From assembly GCA_030530775.1 (NCBI GenBank), contig JAUMUG010000001.1, positions 248,001 to 312,000 of the forward strand: DNA of 64,000 nucleotides. Reading direction: 5' to 3'. This document shows positions 1 through 9,606 of this stretch, one piece after another. The DNA comes from Lautropia sp. (GTDB lineage: Bacteria > Pseudomonadota > Gammaproteobacteria > Burkholderiales > Burkholderiaceae_E). The first letter of the stretch is position 1; every line of letters starts with the position of its first letter. A program made the translations under genes and the position numbers. The notes under the pieces were generated by a model. It did no database searches and was not told the origin of the DNA. It saw nothing but the letters and a program-made list of their open reading frames with translations.

Positions 1-746
1 AGGATGTCGCGTGTGAGGCTGGTGCCGTTTTCGGGGTCATGCGGGGTGGCCGGGCAGGATGCGGGATCGAAGATGGCCTTGCCGGCCACGTACAGCATAT
101 AGAGCAGGATCAGTACGATGCTGGGCAACAGCGCACCGGCGAACAGATCACCGACCGATACCGGGGTCGGTGCGAAGTTGCCCTTGGACATCTGTACCTG
201 AGCGTGGGTGCCGGCCAGCATGTCGCCCATGAAGATCAGAATGGTCGAAGGCGGAATGATCTGCCCCAGCGTGCCGGAGGCGACGATGACCCCGCTGGCC
301 AGGCGCGGATCGTAGCCGGTGCGCAGCATGGCGGGCAGGCTGATCAGTCCCATGGTGACGACGGTGGCGCCGACCACTCCGGTGGATGCGGCCAGCAGTG
401 CACCGACGATGACGACCGAGAAACCGAGGCCGCCGCGGACCTTGCCGAAAACCCGCCCCATGGTGCCGAGCAGCGACTCGGCGATGCCGGAGCGTTCGAG
501 CAGCACGCCCATGAAGATGAACAGGGGCACTGCGACCAGGACCTCATTGGACATGAAGCCGACGTAGCGGGAGGCCAGGGCACCGAAGTTGGAGAAGTCG
601 AAGACGTCGAGATACCAACCGATGACGGCCGTCAGCAACGAGGCGCCAGCCAGGGAGTAGGCCACCGGGAAGCCCAGCATCAGGACGCCGATGATGCCGA
701 AAAAGAGCGAGCCGGCGAGGATTTCGCCGATCAGGATGGGATCCAT
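1..746 (-). CDS. dctM: TRAP transporter large permease DctM, partial
   Basis: This is the large, roughly 12-helix membrane subunit of a tripartite ATP-independent periplasmic (TRAP) transporter, which drives uptake with the sodium or proton gradient. An uninterrupted minus-strand frame starts at the ATG at 744-746 (MDPILIGEILAG) and is still open at the left edge, giving 248 residues of a family usually 420 or more long. Long hydrophobic segments alternate with short loops. Stretches such as VPLFIFMGVLLERSGIAE and ASGTLGQIIPPS are typical of the DctM family. It lies 3 bases after dctQ, so the two are almost certainly co-translated. The C-terminal half is outside the window. Confidence 0.88.
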   Translation of the reverse strand, partial: MDPILIGEILAGSLFFGIIGVLMLGFPVAYSLAGASLLTAVIGWYLDVFDFSNFGALASRYVGFMSNEVLVAVPLFIFMGVLLERSGIAESLLGTMGRVFGKVRGGLGFSVVIVGALLAASTGVVGATVVTMGLISLPAMLRTGYDPRLASGVIVASGTLGQIIPPSTILIFMGDMLAGTHAQVQMSKGNFAPTPVSVGDLFAGALLPSIVLILLYMLYVAGKAIFDPASCPATPHDPENGTSLTRDI

Positions 747-749
747 CGT

Positions 750-1301
750 TCAGTGATTTTCCGGTTTGTAGCGAAGGTGTTCGGGCAGCAGGTTCTGGCG
801 GCCGCCGAGAACCAGCAGGCTGCGGCCGGCCATGGCCAGCCCCTGTAATGCGGTCATGATCACGAACAGCAGGATGAAGCCCTTGAGGATGAAGAAGCCT
901 TCCAGCCCACCGGCGTTGGGCGAGCCTTCGGTCAGCCGCCAGGAGCGGACCACATAGGGCCAGGCATAAGTCCAGATCAGAAAGCAGAAGGGCAGCAGGC
1001 AGACCAGCACGCCGAAGAGGTCGAGCCAGGCCTTGCTGCGCAGAGAGGCCCTCCGATAGAAGATGTCGACCCTGACATGGTCGTCACGCATCAGCGCGTA
1101 GGCGCTGACGCCCATGAACATGGCGCCACTCAGCCAAACGTAGAGATCTTGCAACCAGATGAAGGAGGTGTTGAACCAATATCGCAGCACCACCACCGTG
1201 AAGCAGACCAGCACGATGCCCAGGGACAGCCAGGAAAGCAACCGTCCGATGACACCAGTGACGGCACTGACGAGAGTGACGTAGAGGGCTACAGCTCGCA
1301 T
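750..1301 (-). CDS. dctQ: TRAP transporter small permease DctQ
   Basis: The 183-residue protein has about four hydrophobic helices (around residues 15-40, 50-68, 90-113 and 135-160). This is the size and topology of the small membrane subunit that pairs with DctM in TRAP transporters. The short sequence WLQDLYVWLSGAMFMGVSAYALMRD fragment pattern, ending in a conserved charged HVRVDIFY stretch, is characteristic of the family. The gene sits between the periplasmic binding protein and the large permease in the usual P-Q-M order, with 32 bases after dctP and 3 bases before dctM. Family assignment is firm; substrate cannot be read from this subunit. Confidence 0.9.
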   Translation of the reverse strand: MRAVALYVTLVSAVTGVIGRLLSWLSLGIVLVCFTVVVLRYWFNTSFIWLQDLYVWLSGAMFMGVSAYALMRDDHVRVDIFYRRASLRSKAWLDLFGVLVCLLPFCFLIWTYAWPYVVRSWRLTEGSPNAGGLEGFFILKGFILLFVIMTALQGLAMAGRSLLVLGGRQNLLPEHLRYKPENH

Positions 1302-1333
1302 ACTGAAATCAGGATCCTGGTGAGAGTGTGTAC

Positions 1334-2434
1334 TTACTTGGATAGGCTGAAGTACTTTTTGCGGACCTCGATATAGGGCAGATCGGAATCGTCCGTCTTC
1401 GTGCGCAGTAGGTTGAAGGAGGTGATGAAGTGCTCGGTCACTTTCTTGGTCAGTGCATCCTTGCTGTTGCGCATCCCCTCGATCAGTTCCTTGGCGTACT
1501 GGGCCCCGGTTTGGAAGATGTCGTCCGGGAAGCGCAGGATCTTGACGCCGTGCTTGTCGACCAGGGTCTGCAGCGCACGTGGGTCATTGGCGGAGTAGGT
1601 CGAGAACATCTGGTCGTACTCGGCCTGGCAGGCGCTTCGGACGATTTCCTGCAGGTCCTTGGGCAGGGCTTGGAACTTGCTCTTGTTGACCACCACCTCG
1701 GGGCACAGGCCGGGCTCGGTGAAACTGGGCATGTAGTAGTTCTTCGTGATCTGGTACAGACCCAGGGCGAGATCGTTGAAGGGACCGACGAATTCGGCCG
1801 CATCCAGCGTGCCGGTCTGCATCGCCTGGAAAATATCACCGGCGGCCAGGTTCATCACCGAGGCACCCATTTTCTTCCAGACCTGACCACCGATGCCAGG
1901 GGCACGCATGCGCAAACCTTTGACGTCGGCCACCGACTTCAGCTCCTTGCGGAACCAGCCGCCTGCCTGGATGCTGGTGTTGCCGGCCAGAAAAGCCTGT
2001 ACACCGAAAGCGTCGTACACTTCATCCCACAGGGCCTGCCCGCCCATGGCGTTGATCCAGGCCGCCATTTCGGGAGCGGTCATACCGTAGGGGACGCCCG
2101 TGAAGAAAACCAGTGCCGGGCTCTTGTTCAGCCAATAGTAAGAGGCGGAGTGAGCCATCTCGGCCGTTCCTTCGATCACGGCATCGAGTGACTGCAGGGC
2201 TGGCACCATCTCGCCGGCAGCAAAGACCCTTATGCTCAACCGGCCACCGGACATGGTGTTGATGCGCTTGGCCAGATTTTCGGCGCTGATGCCCAGACCG
2301 GGAAAGTTCTTGGGCCAGGCGGTAACCATGCGCCACTGTTCACGCTTTTGGGAAATGGCGGGTGCGGCCAGGGTCGCGGCGCCAGCGGCAACGCTGGCGG
2401 CCGCCCCTTGCTTCAGGGCAGAACGACGATCCAT
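1334..2434 (-). CDS. dctP: TRAP transporter substrate-binding protein, 2-oxo-acid (TakP)-like
   Basis: This 366-residue periplasmic binding protein should deliver an organic acid to the DctQM permease. The N-terminus MDRRSALKQG followed by an Ala-rich stretch ending near APAISQ looks like a twin-arginine export signal, as in many DctP proteins. The sequence around GGWFRKELKSVADVKGLRMR, the AAGDIFQAMQTGTLDA region and EFVGPFNDLALG resemble TakP-type binding proteins for alpha-keto acids, as I recall that family; lactate or another monocarboxylate is also possible. It is the first gene of the P-Q-M operon. Assignment to the TRAP family is strong; substrate is inference. Confidence 0.9.
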   Translation of the reverse strand: MDRRSALKQGAAASVAAGAATLAAPAISQKREQWRMVTAWPKNFPGLGISAENLAKRINTMSGGRLSIRVFAAGEMVPALQSLDAVIEGTAEMAHSASYYWLNKSPALVFFTGVPYGMTAPEMAAWINAMGGQALWDEVYDAFGVQAFLAGNTSIQAGGWFRKELKSVADVKGLRMRAPGIGGQVWKKMGASVMNLAAGDIFQAMQTGTLDAAEFVGPFNDLALGLYQITKNYYMPSFTEPGLCPEVVVNKSKFQALPKDLQEIVRSACQAEYDQMFSTYSANDPRALQTLVDKHGVKILRFPDDIFQTGAQYAKELIEGMRNSKDALTKKVTEHFITSFNLLRTKTDDSDLPYIEVRKKYFSLSK

Positions 2435-3328
2435 CGGAAGTTTCCTCAGTCAGAGGGGGCGGGGCGATCGATGAGATGCCCGAATGACCGCGCCCCCGGT
2501 TTTTGGGTCATCTCGCGATGATAGCCGAGCCACCGGTCGCTGCTGATGTCCCTCGATGCAGGCCACAGGCACCATGGCGGGCCACCGGGTTTTGGGATGA
2601 AGGCACACCGGGTTCTGGGGCGAAGGCAATCAGGTCTCACGGCCGGTTCTTGCGCAGTACGGCATTGGCAAAGGGGTGGAAATTCAGTCCGTCGACAGTG
2701 AGCCGAATCCAGGCGGGGGCATGACGCACCTGTGCAGCGTGTCGTCGGGGGCATCGTCGTCGTTTCGACCGTCGTTGCTGCTCCGATCGCCGGGAACGTC
2801 GGCGGCTCGGGGGATTTGGTGAAGGGGTAGATGCACGGGTTTTTTACAAAAGAAGGACCTGGGCCCCGCCAATTGATACAAATTGTGGCGCTGGGACAGG
2901 GCAGAATGGTGAGGAGCGCAGGGAGTTACGTCTTCTTGTTGAGACGCTCCTTTTGGATGCTCGATGGCGCCGTGGAACGCCGGCTGGTGCGGCATCGTCG
3001 CAACAGCCTAGCCCTGATTTCCGCCGTCGGCCGGGCCGCTCCGGCCTTTCGGCGGATGCCCGGCCGTAGGTGTTGCTGGCAGGCTACGATGCCTACCCTT
3101 ATATAACGAGTCCCGAGCTTTTCGCTACACGCTCGCCCGGGTTGGAACAGCGGTCTGACCCGTGATTCTGGCAGGAGGAGGGGGAGAGGGCTTTTTGCTC
3201 GGCCGGACAGGTATCGTCGATATCGGGACTGTATGAAGACTGGGAGCCGGACAGCAGTGAGCAGGCGCTCTTTCTCGTGTGTCTGTCCGACGGTCTGTTC
3301 GTCATTCCATCTCGTGGAGAATCCGTGC
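2435..3328. other. Intergenic region upstream of dctP and the VOC gene
   Basis: About 890 bases separate the divergent dctP and VOC genes. Short open frames occur on both strands but none has a convincing ribosome binding site or recognisable protein. It contains the tandem 23-mer at 2583-2628 and an AT-containing dyad near 2867-2890 (CGCCAATT then AATTGTGGCG around a 6-base centre), which could be an operator for one of the divergent genes. No clear sigma70 promoter was found. Confidence 0.5.
2583..2628. repeat. Tandem imperfect 23-bp direct repeat
   Basis: Two adjacent 23-base units (2583-2605 and 2606-2628), both beginning CACCGGGTT and ending GAAGGCA, differ at three positions, all transitions. 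No protein coding role is seen. Function unknown. Confidence 0.7.
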
Positions 3329-3898
3329 ATGAGCATTCAACGCCTGCTCACCAATATCAGCAGCCAGTGTCTGCAAGAGAGCAAAGACTTTTATGTGGAC
3401 CTGTTTGGCATGGTGGTCGTCAGGGAGACGGAGTGGTATGTGCACTTGGTTTCTCCATCCGATCCGGGTCAGGAACTGCGCATCATTCAGCGTGACCATC
3501 CCCTTCTGCCGCCCGAGTGGCGAGCCAATCCGGTCGGCATGTATCTGACTTTCGTCGTGGAGAACGTCGACGATTTCCATGCGCGCGCCGTGGTGCGTGG
3601 CCTGCCGATCGTGCAGCCGCCGCGGGACGAATTCTACGGTCAGCGTCGCTTCCTGACACGTGACCCGGATGGCAGTCTGATCGACATCAGCTCGCCCAGT
3701 CGTTCGCCGTTTCTGCCGCCCGATCCGCCGGCGGCCCTGATCGATCCCGCCTTCGAGCAACGTCGCGGCCGTGCGCGGATGCCGATGCGGGCCCGGCAAG
3801 TGGTTGCGAAACAGCGGCGCACCATCGACGAGGTGCTGCGCGAGGCCCGTGCCCGCCTGCGAAAGGCGCGACGTCAGCCGTTGCCGGTGGCGGGCTGA
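3329..3898 (+). CDS. VOC (glyoxalase/dioxygenase-fold) family protein
   Basis: The 189-residue protein begins MSIQRLLTNISS. The ATG at 3329 has a GGAGA ribosome binding site 8 bases upstream; the reading frame opens earlier at 3233 but without that support. Residues 1-125 match the vicinal-oxygen-chelate fold seen in glyoxalase I and related proteins: SKDFYVDLFGMVVV near the start, a central MYLTFVVENVDDFHARA strand-helix unit, and RRFLTRDPDGSLIDI at the end. A basic, Arg-rich tail of about 60 residues follows (for example RQVVAKQRRTIDEVLREAR), which is unusual for the family and might bind nucleic acid or a partner. The reaction cannot be inferred; neighbouring genes give no clue. Confidence 0.75.
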   Translation: MSIQRLLTNISSQCLQESKDFYVDLFGMVVVRETEWYVHLVSPSDPGQELRIIQRDHPLLPPEWRANPVGMYLTFVVENVDDFHARAVVRGLPIVQPPRDEFYGQRRFLTRDPDGSLIDISSPSRSPFLPPDPPAALIDPAFEQRRGRARMPMRARQVVAKQRRTIDEVLREARARLRKARRQPLPVAG

Positions 3899-3949
3899 AA
3901 CGCGGTGATCTGCGGGGATGCCAGGGGCAGCCCGACATACGGGTAGTGA

Positions 3950-3977
3950 GTACGTACGCTTGGGTACGTACGCCTGG
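3950..3977. repeat. Tandem 14-bp repeat with palindromic core upstream of glgC
   Basis: Two head-to-tail 14-mers, GTACGTACGCTTGG (3950-3963) and GTACGTACGCCTGG (3964-3977), differ at one base. Each contains the 8-bp palindrome GTACGTAC. They lie about 210 bases before the glgC start in the 288-base gap after the VOC gene. A regulatory (operator) role for the glycogen genes is inference. A small hairpin at 4032-4046 followed by TTT, and a CATAAT hexamer at 4139-4144, are also in this gap, but I found no matching -35 box. Confidence 0.6.
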
Positions 3978-4186
3978 GCGGATACTCTCTTCCCGAATGT
4001 AAAACGAAGCTGCAAAGCAGCATGAAAAATGGGCCGAGAAACGGCCTTTCGACGCTTCCAAGGATCAGGACCGCCAACGTCGTGGTCTATAGGCGATCCG
4101 ATTTTGTGGGGTGCACTGCGAAAATTTTTTTAACGCTTCATAATGTGCGGGAGGCATTGGTGTGCCCTGTTAACTTGGAGACGGAC

Positions 4187-5452
4187 ATGTTGGATATCGA
4201 CCGTAGCAGTCTTGAACGACACTTACCGAAACGCGCGATGGCACTGGTACTTGCAGGTGGTCGCGGCAGCCGCCTGAAGCAGCTGACCGATTCCCGTTGC
4301 AAACCGGCGGTGTTTTTCGGAGGACACTTTCGGATCATCGACTTCGTCCTGTCCAATTGTTTGAACTCGGGCCTGCGCCGCATCGCGGTGCTGACGCAGT
4401 ACAAATCGCACAGCCTGCTGCGCCACCTGCAACGTGGCTGGAATTTCCTCAAATCGGAGATGAGCGAGTTTGTCGACCTGATTCCTGCTCAGCAGCGGGT
4501 CGACGAACATTCCTGGTATCGAGGAACGGCCGATGCCGTTTTCCAGAACCTGGACATCATCCGCTCCGAAGGGCCCGAGTACATCGTGATTCTGGCCGGT
4601 GACCACATCTACAAGATGGATTATGCTCGGATGCTGGCCGACCATGCGCTGTCGGGCGCGGGCATCACCGTCGGTTGCATCGAGGTCGATCGCAATGAAG
4701 CCAAGGCTTTCGGCGTGATGGCCATCGACGAGGGCAAGCGGGTGACCTCCTTTGTCGAGAAACCTGCCGATCCGCCGTCGATGCCCGGCAACCCGGATCG
4801 TTCACTGGCTTCGATGGGGATCTACGTCTTCACGGCTTCCTACCTCTACAAGATGCTGGAGGAGGATATCCAGAATCCGAATTCCGAACACGACTTCGGC
4901 CGTGACATTCTGCCCCGGGCCGTCGAACAGGGTCAGGTGGTGGCGCACAGCTTCCAGGACAGTTGCGTCTACAACAGTGACAAGGCCCCGGCTTACTGGC
5001 GCGATGTCGGAACGATCGATGCGTATTGGGAAGCCAACATCGACTTGACGGCGACCGTGCCGGAGCTGAACCTCTACGACAGCAGCTGGCCGATCTGGAC
5101 CTATCAGGAGCAGCTGCCGCCGGCCAAGTTCGTCCACAACCAGGGTGACCGTCGTGGCGTGGCGATCGAGTCGAGTGTGTCGGCCGGCTGTATTCTGTCC
5201 GGCGAGGTCCGTAACTCGCTGCTGTTCTCCAACTGTCGCGTACATTCCTACGCCCAGGTCGAGGGGGGGGTGCTGTTGCCCGAGGCAGTCATCGGTCGCC
5301 ATGCCAAGCTCAAACGTGTCGTTGTCGACCGGGGTTGCGTGGTTCCCGATGGCATGGTGGTTGGCGAAGATGCGGAAGAAGATGCACGCCGCTTCTATCG
5401 CAGTGAAAATGGCGTGACCCTGATCACTCGTTCGATGCTGGAAAAACTATGA
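4187..5452 (+). CDS. glgC: Glucose-1-phosphate adenylyltransferase (ADP-glucose pyrophosphorylase)
   Basis: It makes ADP-glucose from ATP and glucose-1-phosphate, the committed step of bacterial glycogen synthesis. The 421-residue product (E. coli enzyme: 431) starts [10 protein letters not shown] at 4187, with GGAG six bases upstream; the frame is open 55 codons further but that part looks non-coding. Visible family signatures are the nucleotide-binding loop [14 protein letters not shown] (residues 22-35), [21 protein letters not shown], and [12 protein letters not shown] left-handed beta-helix C-terminal domain follows ([20 protein letters not shown] fragments). It overlaps glgA by four bases (ATGA), so the two are translationally coupled. 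Confidence 0.96.
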   Translation: MLDIDRSSLERHLPKRAMALVLAGGRGSRLKQLTDSRCKPAVFFGGHFRIIDFVLSNCLNSGLRRIAVLTQYKSHSLLRHLQRGWNFLKSEMSEFVDLIPAQQRVDEHSWYRGTADAVFQNLDIIRSEGPEYIVILAGDHIYKMDYARMLADHALSGAGITVGCIEVDRNEAKAFGVMAIDEGKRVTSFVEKPADPPSMPGNPDRSLASMGIYVFTASYLYKMLEEDIQNPNSEHDFGRDILPRAVEQGQVVAHSFQDSCVYNSDKAPAYWRDVGTIDAYWEANIDLTATVPELNLYDSSWPIWTYQEQLPPAKFVHNQGDRRGVAIESSVSAGCILSGEVRNSLLFSNCRVHSYAQVEGGVLLPEAVIGRHAKLKRVVVDRGCVVPDGMVVGEDAEEDARRFYRSENGVTLITRSMLEKL

Positions 5453-6927
5453 GTCCCGCCAGCCACTTCGTCGCAGGAGGCCCCCGTGTGCTGCACGCGG
5501 CCTCCGAGGTTTTCCCGTTGATCAAAACCGGGGGGCTGGCCGACGTGGCTGGTGCCCTGTTGCCCGCCCTGGCGGATTGCGGGGTCGACGTCCGTCTGAT
5601 TGTGCCCGGTTTCCCGGCCATTCTGAATGGTGTGGAAAACCAGCACGTGGTGGCAGAGCTGGGTTCGCTCTTCGGCGCCGGCCGGGTACGCCTGCTGATC
5701 GGCAGGTTGCCGGGCACGTCGGTCCTGGTCTATATCGTCGATGCCCCCTGGTTCTTCCGTCGGCCCGGAAACCCCTATCTGGGGCCGGACAAACGGGATT
5801 GGCCCGACAACATCCCTCGTTTCGCGCTGTTCGGCTGGGTGGCTGCCCAGCTGGCTCATGGGGGACTCGACGACTATTGGCAACCCGACATCCTGAATGC
5901 CCATGATTGGCACGCCGGGCTGGCGTTGGCCTATCTGCGGACGAATCCCGTACCCAGGGTCAAGACCGTCTTCACCATACACAACCTGATCTATCAGGGG
6001 CTGTTTCCGCTGGCACAGGCGGCTGAGCTGGGCATCCCACCCGGTATGACGGCGGGTCGTCACAGTATCGAGTATTGGGGGCAGGGCAGCTTCATGAAGG
6101 CGGGTCTGGTCTACGCCGACCGGCTGACCACGGTCAGCCCCCGCTATGCCTTCGAGATCACCACGCCCCAGTTCGGGGCAGGCATGGAAGGTATCCTGTT
6201 CGAACGTCGCCATGTGCTGTCCGGGATTTTGAACGGTATCGATCTGAATGTCTGGAATCCGGAGACGGACGATCAGCTCTTTTCGCATTACTCGATCCAT
6301 GATCTGGGCGGCAAGGCGGCGCTGAAGGCGGCACTGCAGGCGGAGATGGGGCTGCCGGTCGATCCGGACGTTCCGCTGGCCGTCATGATCAGCCGCCTGA
6401 CCGATCAGAAGGGCGCGGATCTGCTGCTGGAGGTTCTGCCCACCATGCGCAATCTGGGCATCCAGTTGGCACTGATCGGTAGTGGCGATTCGGGCTTGGA
6501 AAGGGCGTTCCAGCAGGCTGCCGACGCCTCCCCCTCGTGGATCGGGGTCCATATCGGCTATGATGAGCCCCTGTCTCACCGAATGATCGGTGGCGGAGAT
6601 ATCATTCTGGTGCCATCTCGTTTTGAGCCTTGCGGGCTGACACAGCTCTATGGCTTGCGTTATGGCACCTTGCCGCTGGTGCGCAATGTCGGCGGATTGT
6701 CGGATACGGTCGTCGAATTCGGCTCCGGAGCGCATTCTGCCGGCAATGGATTCGTGTTCGACCGTGCCAATGTCGGTGATTTTGCTGCTGCGCTGGGTCG
6801 TGCCGCCGCCTTGTGGCAAGATCAGGGCGCATGGCGGGCCCGGATGGTGACGGCCATGGGGTGTGACCATGGTTGGACTCGTGCAGCGGAGGCTTATACG
6901 ACGCTGTACCGGTCGTTGTTTGCCTGA
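5449..6927 (+). CDS. glgA: Glycogen synthase (ADP-glucose type, GT5)
   Basis: This cytoplasmic glycosyltransferase extends alpha-1,4-glucan chains using ADP-glucose from GlgC. The 492-residue length is close to E. coli GlgA (477). The N-terminal KTGGLADV motif (residues 26-33) that binds ADP-glucose is intact. The Rossmann domains carry [10 protein letters not shown] and the C-terminal [17 protein letters not shown] with the catalytic Glu around residue 393. The start ATG overlaps the glgC stop (ATGA). No branching enzyme gene follows; instead a short gap with a hairpin leads to the LysR gene. Confidence 0.96.
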   Translation: MSPASHFVAGGPRVLHAASEVFPLIKTGGLADVAGALLPALADCGVDVRLIVPGFPAILNGVENQHVVAELGSLFGAGRVRLLIGRLPGTSVLVYIVDAPWFFRRPGNPYLGPDKRDWPDNIPRFALFGWVAAQLAHGGLDDYWQPDILNAHDWHAGLALAYLRTNPVPRVKTVFTIHNLIYQGLFPLAQAAELGIPPGMTAGRHSIEYWGQGSFMKAGLVYADRLTTVSPRYAFEITTPQFGAGMEGILFERRHVLSGILNGIDLNVWNPETDDQLFSHYSIHDLGGKAALKAALQAEMGLPVDPDVPLAVMISRLTDQKGADLLLEVLPTMRNLGIQLALIGSGDSGLERAFQQAADASPSWIGVHIGYDEPLSHRMIGGGDIILVPSRFEPCGLTQLYGLRYGTLPLVRNVGGLSDTVVEFGSGAHSAGNGFVFDRANVGDFAAALGRAAALWQDQGAWRARMVTAMGCDHGWTRAAEAYTTLYRSLFA

Positions 6928-6942
6928 GTGCATCTGTCGGGT

Positions 6943-6969
6943 GGCACCACCGTTTCCGATGGTGGTGTC
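6943..6969 (+). terminator. Possible weak terminator hairpin after glgA
   Basis: GGCACCACC (6943-6951) can pair with GGTGGTGTC (6961-6969) as a 9-bp stem with one G-U pair and a 9-base loop, just downstream of glgA. There is no T-run afterwards, so it may be a transcript-end stabiliser rather than an intrinsic terminator. Confidence 0.35.
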
Positions 6970-7037
6970 GTACTGGAGCTCTGTGAGAAGGCAGATGCCG
7001 GTGGACAAGACGCCTCGATGGCGTCATTGGGGGGGAT

Positions 7038-8078
7038 GTGGACTTTCAGCACTTCGATCTGAACCTGCTGCGGGTTTTTGATGAAGTCATGGCCGAACGC
7101 AATATTTCGCGGGCGGCACGCAATCTGTCGATGACCCAGCCGGCAGCCAGCAATGCGCTGCGCAGGCTGCGTGAATCATTGGGTGATGAGTTGTTGACCA
7201 GGGCCGGTCGTGGGGTCGAACCCACCCCTTTCGCCCTGTCGATCTGGCCCGATGTCAGAGCCGCGCTGAATTCGCTGCGTGGTGTGATCTCACCCAAATC
7301 CTTCGATCCGCAGCGCACGCGGGAAACTTTCGTGGTGGCGATGGCAGACGCCACGGCCGCGTTGCTGGTGTCGCCGATGTTGGAGCGGTTGCAATACGAG
7401 GCGCCGCACGCCACGCTGCGCCTTCGCCCGCTGACGACCCGTGATCCGCTGCCGTTGCTCGAGAACGACGAGCTGCATTTGGCGATCGGGCATTTCCCGG
7501 GGGCGGTCGCCGACATCATCCTTCGTGAAATGCAGGAGGACCGGCCCGATACTTTCGGCTACCAGGAAATTTACGAAGGCCAGTATGTCTGTGTGATGCG
7601 TGAAGGCCATCCGCTCGGCAATGCTCCCATCGGTCTGGATGATTACTGCAATGCGCGTCATCTGCTGGTCAGCTACTCGGGGCGCCCCTTTGGCTTCGTC
7701 GACGAGGCGCTGGCATCGAGGCAGCGTACCCGGCGTATCGTGTTGACACTGAATCAGTTTTTCACCGCGGCGCAGGTGGCGGCGCAGTCCGATCTGCTGA
7801 CCGTGCTGCCGCTGGATTTCATTCCTGCGACCGGCATCGCCGACCGTCTCGTGTGGCAGCCTCTGCCGATGGCCGTGCCGGCGATGCGCGTCGATATGGT
7901 TTGGCATCGCCGGCAAGAGCAGCAGCCTTCGCACCGATGGCTGCGTAAGCTGGTCGACGAGGTGGCGATGCGCCGGGGATGGCGTGCACGTCTCAATGTC
8001 CCGGTCAGTCGCTTCAACGGCCAGCCGGTTGGATCGATGCGGCCCAGTCAGGCGCGTCGCGGCCATGAATCTGGGTGA
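7038..8078 (+). CDS. LysR-family transcriptional regulator (NodD/NahR-like)
   Basis: The 346-residue protein begins with a GTG (MDFQHFDLNLLRVFDEVM); the overlapping ATG at 7036 is out of frame. Residues 5-65 form the winged helix-turn-helix of LysR regulators (ISRAARNLSMTQPAASNALRRLR), followed by the effector-binding domain. The FDLNLLRVFDEVM start and the ATLRLRPL / LHLAIGHFP pattern place it nearest the NodD/NahR/LinR branch, which usually senses aromatic or small hydrophobic effectors. It lies between glgCA and malQ-glgX-glgP, but a role in glycogen control is only positional inference. About 40 C-terminal residues are extra, and its 3' end overlaps the convergent malQ by 65 bases. Confidence 0.88.
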   Translation: MDFQHFDLNLLRVFDEVMAERNISRAARNLSMTQPAASNALRRLRESLGDELLTRAGRGVEPTPFALSIWPDVRAALNSLRGVISPKSFDPQRTRETFVVAMADATAALLVSPMLERLQYEAPHATLRLRPLTTRDPLPLLENDELHLAIGHFPGAVADIILREMQEDRPDTFGYQEIYEGQYVCVMREGHPLGNAPIGLDDYCNARHLLVSYSGRPFGFVDEALASRQRTRRIVLTLNQFFTAAQVAAQSDLLTVLPLDFIPATGIADRLVWQPLPMAVPAMRVDMVWHRRQEQQPSHRWLRKLVDEVAMRRGWRARLNVPVSRFNGQPVGSMRPSQARRGHESG

Positions 8079-9606
8079 TGGCACGCAGTCGTCGGGTCTG
8101 CCATTCCTGCAGTTGCGGCCATTCGTAGCGCCAGCCCCAGCAGCCGTCGGTATCACCGGGGCGGTTCATCCGGGCGCTACCATCCAGACCCAGCACGTCC
8201 TGCATCGGATAGATGGCCCAGGTCGCCACTGACTGTGAGGCGGCGTGGATCAGCTCCCAGTTGATCTCGCGGCCATCTGTCTTCAGATAGACCTGCACCC
8301 GGGCGCGCTCGCGTTCGCCGATCGAGGCAAACCAGCCGAGCGATGTGTCATTGTCGTGGGTGCCGGTATAGACGATCTGATGACGTTTCAGATTGTGCGG
8401 CAGGAAGGGATTGCTGGAGTCGTTCGAGAAGGCGAACTGCAGCACTCCCATGCCAGGCAGGCCGGTGGTCTCGAGAAGGCGCACTACGTCATCGTCGATG
8501 ATGCCGAGATCCTCGGCGATCAGCGGCAATGAACCCAGTTCGGCAGCCAGTGCCTCGAACAGAGCTTCGCGCGGGCCTGGATTCCACTGGCCGACGCGGG
8601 CGTTGGGCAGGCCGGCAGCCACCGACCAATAAGCCGAAAAACCACGGAAGTGATCGATCCGGACGGTATCGGCCATCACCAGCGCACGGCGCATCCGCTT
8701 GATCCACCAAGCATAACCTTGCTCGGCATGGGCCTTCCAGCAATAGAGCGGGTTGCCCCAGAGCTGGCCGTCCTCGCTGAAATAATCCGGTGGCACCCCG
8801 GCCACGGCGGTCGGCCAGTGCTGATGGTCCAGATCGAATAGATCAGGGGCGGCCCAGGTGTCGGCACTGTTCAGCGCAACGAAGATCGGCAGATCGCCGA
8901 TGATACGGATGCCGCGGGCGTTGGCGTAGCCGCGCAGTTTTTCCCATTGACGCTGGGCCTGCCATTGCACGAAGCACCAGAAACGATAACGAGCGCGCTG
9001 TGATTCGCGCACGTGATGCAGCGCATCCGGCTGGCGGTTGGCCAGCGGTGCCGGCCAGTTCTGCCAGGTTTCGCCATGATGCTGTTCGTTGAGCACCATG
9101 AACAGCGCATAGTCATCGAGCCAGTGGCCTTCCTGCTCGCAGAAGTGAGTGAAATCGGCATGTGTCTCACAGTCTCCGCCGTTCAGGAAGTTGTCGGCAG
9201 CCAGTGCCAAGGCCGTCAGCCGGAAATGTTCGGTGCGGGTGAAATCGATGCGCTGGTTGGAGGGGTCGGCCAGCGCGAAGGAATCATCGTCTTCCCGGAA
9301 CTCTTCGGGTAGCCAGCCGGCTTCGACCAGCGCGCGCAGATCCACCAACAGCGGATTGAAGGCCAAGCTCGATGGGCTCATGTAGGGCGAGTAGCCGCTG
9401 CCGGTCGGCACCAACGGGAGCACTTGCCACAGGTGCTGCTCACTCTGTTCGAGCCAATCCACGAAATGATAGGCGCTCATCCCGAAATCGCCCGAACCGG
9501 GGTGGCTGATCGACAGACGTTCGCCCGGGGTGGCCGGACCGGTCGGGTCGGGCAGTGAGGTGATGTGCAGAAGGATACCGCTGGCACGCGGGAATTCAGT
9601 GCTCAT
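8014..9606 (-). CDS. malQ: 4-alpha-glucanotransferase (amylomaltase)
   Basis: This GH77 enzyme transfers maltosyl and longer glucan segments between oligosaccharides, recycling the short chains left by phosphorylase and debranching. The 530-residue protein shows the GH77 signatures: SGILLHITSLP at the N-terminus, TVRIDHFRGF with nucleophile Asp318, PLIAEDLG with acid/base Glu365, and YTGTHDNDTS with Asp418. Its ATG overlaps the glgX stop (ATGA at 9603-9606), indicating glgX-malQ coupling. It has no signal peptide, so it is cytoplasmic. The 3' end overlaps the convergent LysR gene. Confidence 0.95.
   Translation of the reverse strand: MSTEFPRASGILLHITSLPDPTGPATPGERLSISHPGSGDFGMSAYHFVDWLEQSEQHLWQVLPLVPTGSGYSPYMSPSSLAFNPLLVDLRALVEAGWLPEEFREDDDSFALADPSNQRIDFTRTEHFRLTALALAADNFLNGGDCETHADFTHFCEQEGHWLDDYALFMVLNEQHHGETWQNWPAPLANRQPDALHHVRESQRARYRFWCFVQWQAQRQWEKLRGYANARGIRIIGDLPIFVALNSADTWAAPDLFDLDHQHWPTAVAGVPPDYFSEDGQLWGNPLYCWKAHAEQGYAWWIKRMRRALVMADTVRIDHFRGFSAYWSVAAGLPNARVGQWNPGPREALFEALAAELGSLPLIAEDLGIIDDDVVRLLETTGLPGMGVLQFAFSNDSSNPFLPHNLKRHQIVYTGTHDNDTSLGWFASIGERERARVQVYLKTDGREINWELIHAASQSVATWAIYPMQDVLGLDGSARMNRPGDTDGCWGWRYEWPQLQEWQTRRLRAITQIHGRDAPDWAASIQPAGR

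Noticed and set aside
5395..7008. 537-codon minus-strand frame opposite glgA
   Set aside because: Antisense shadow; glgA is certain in the other strand.
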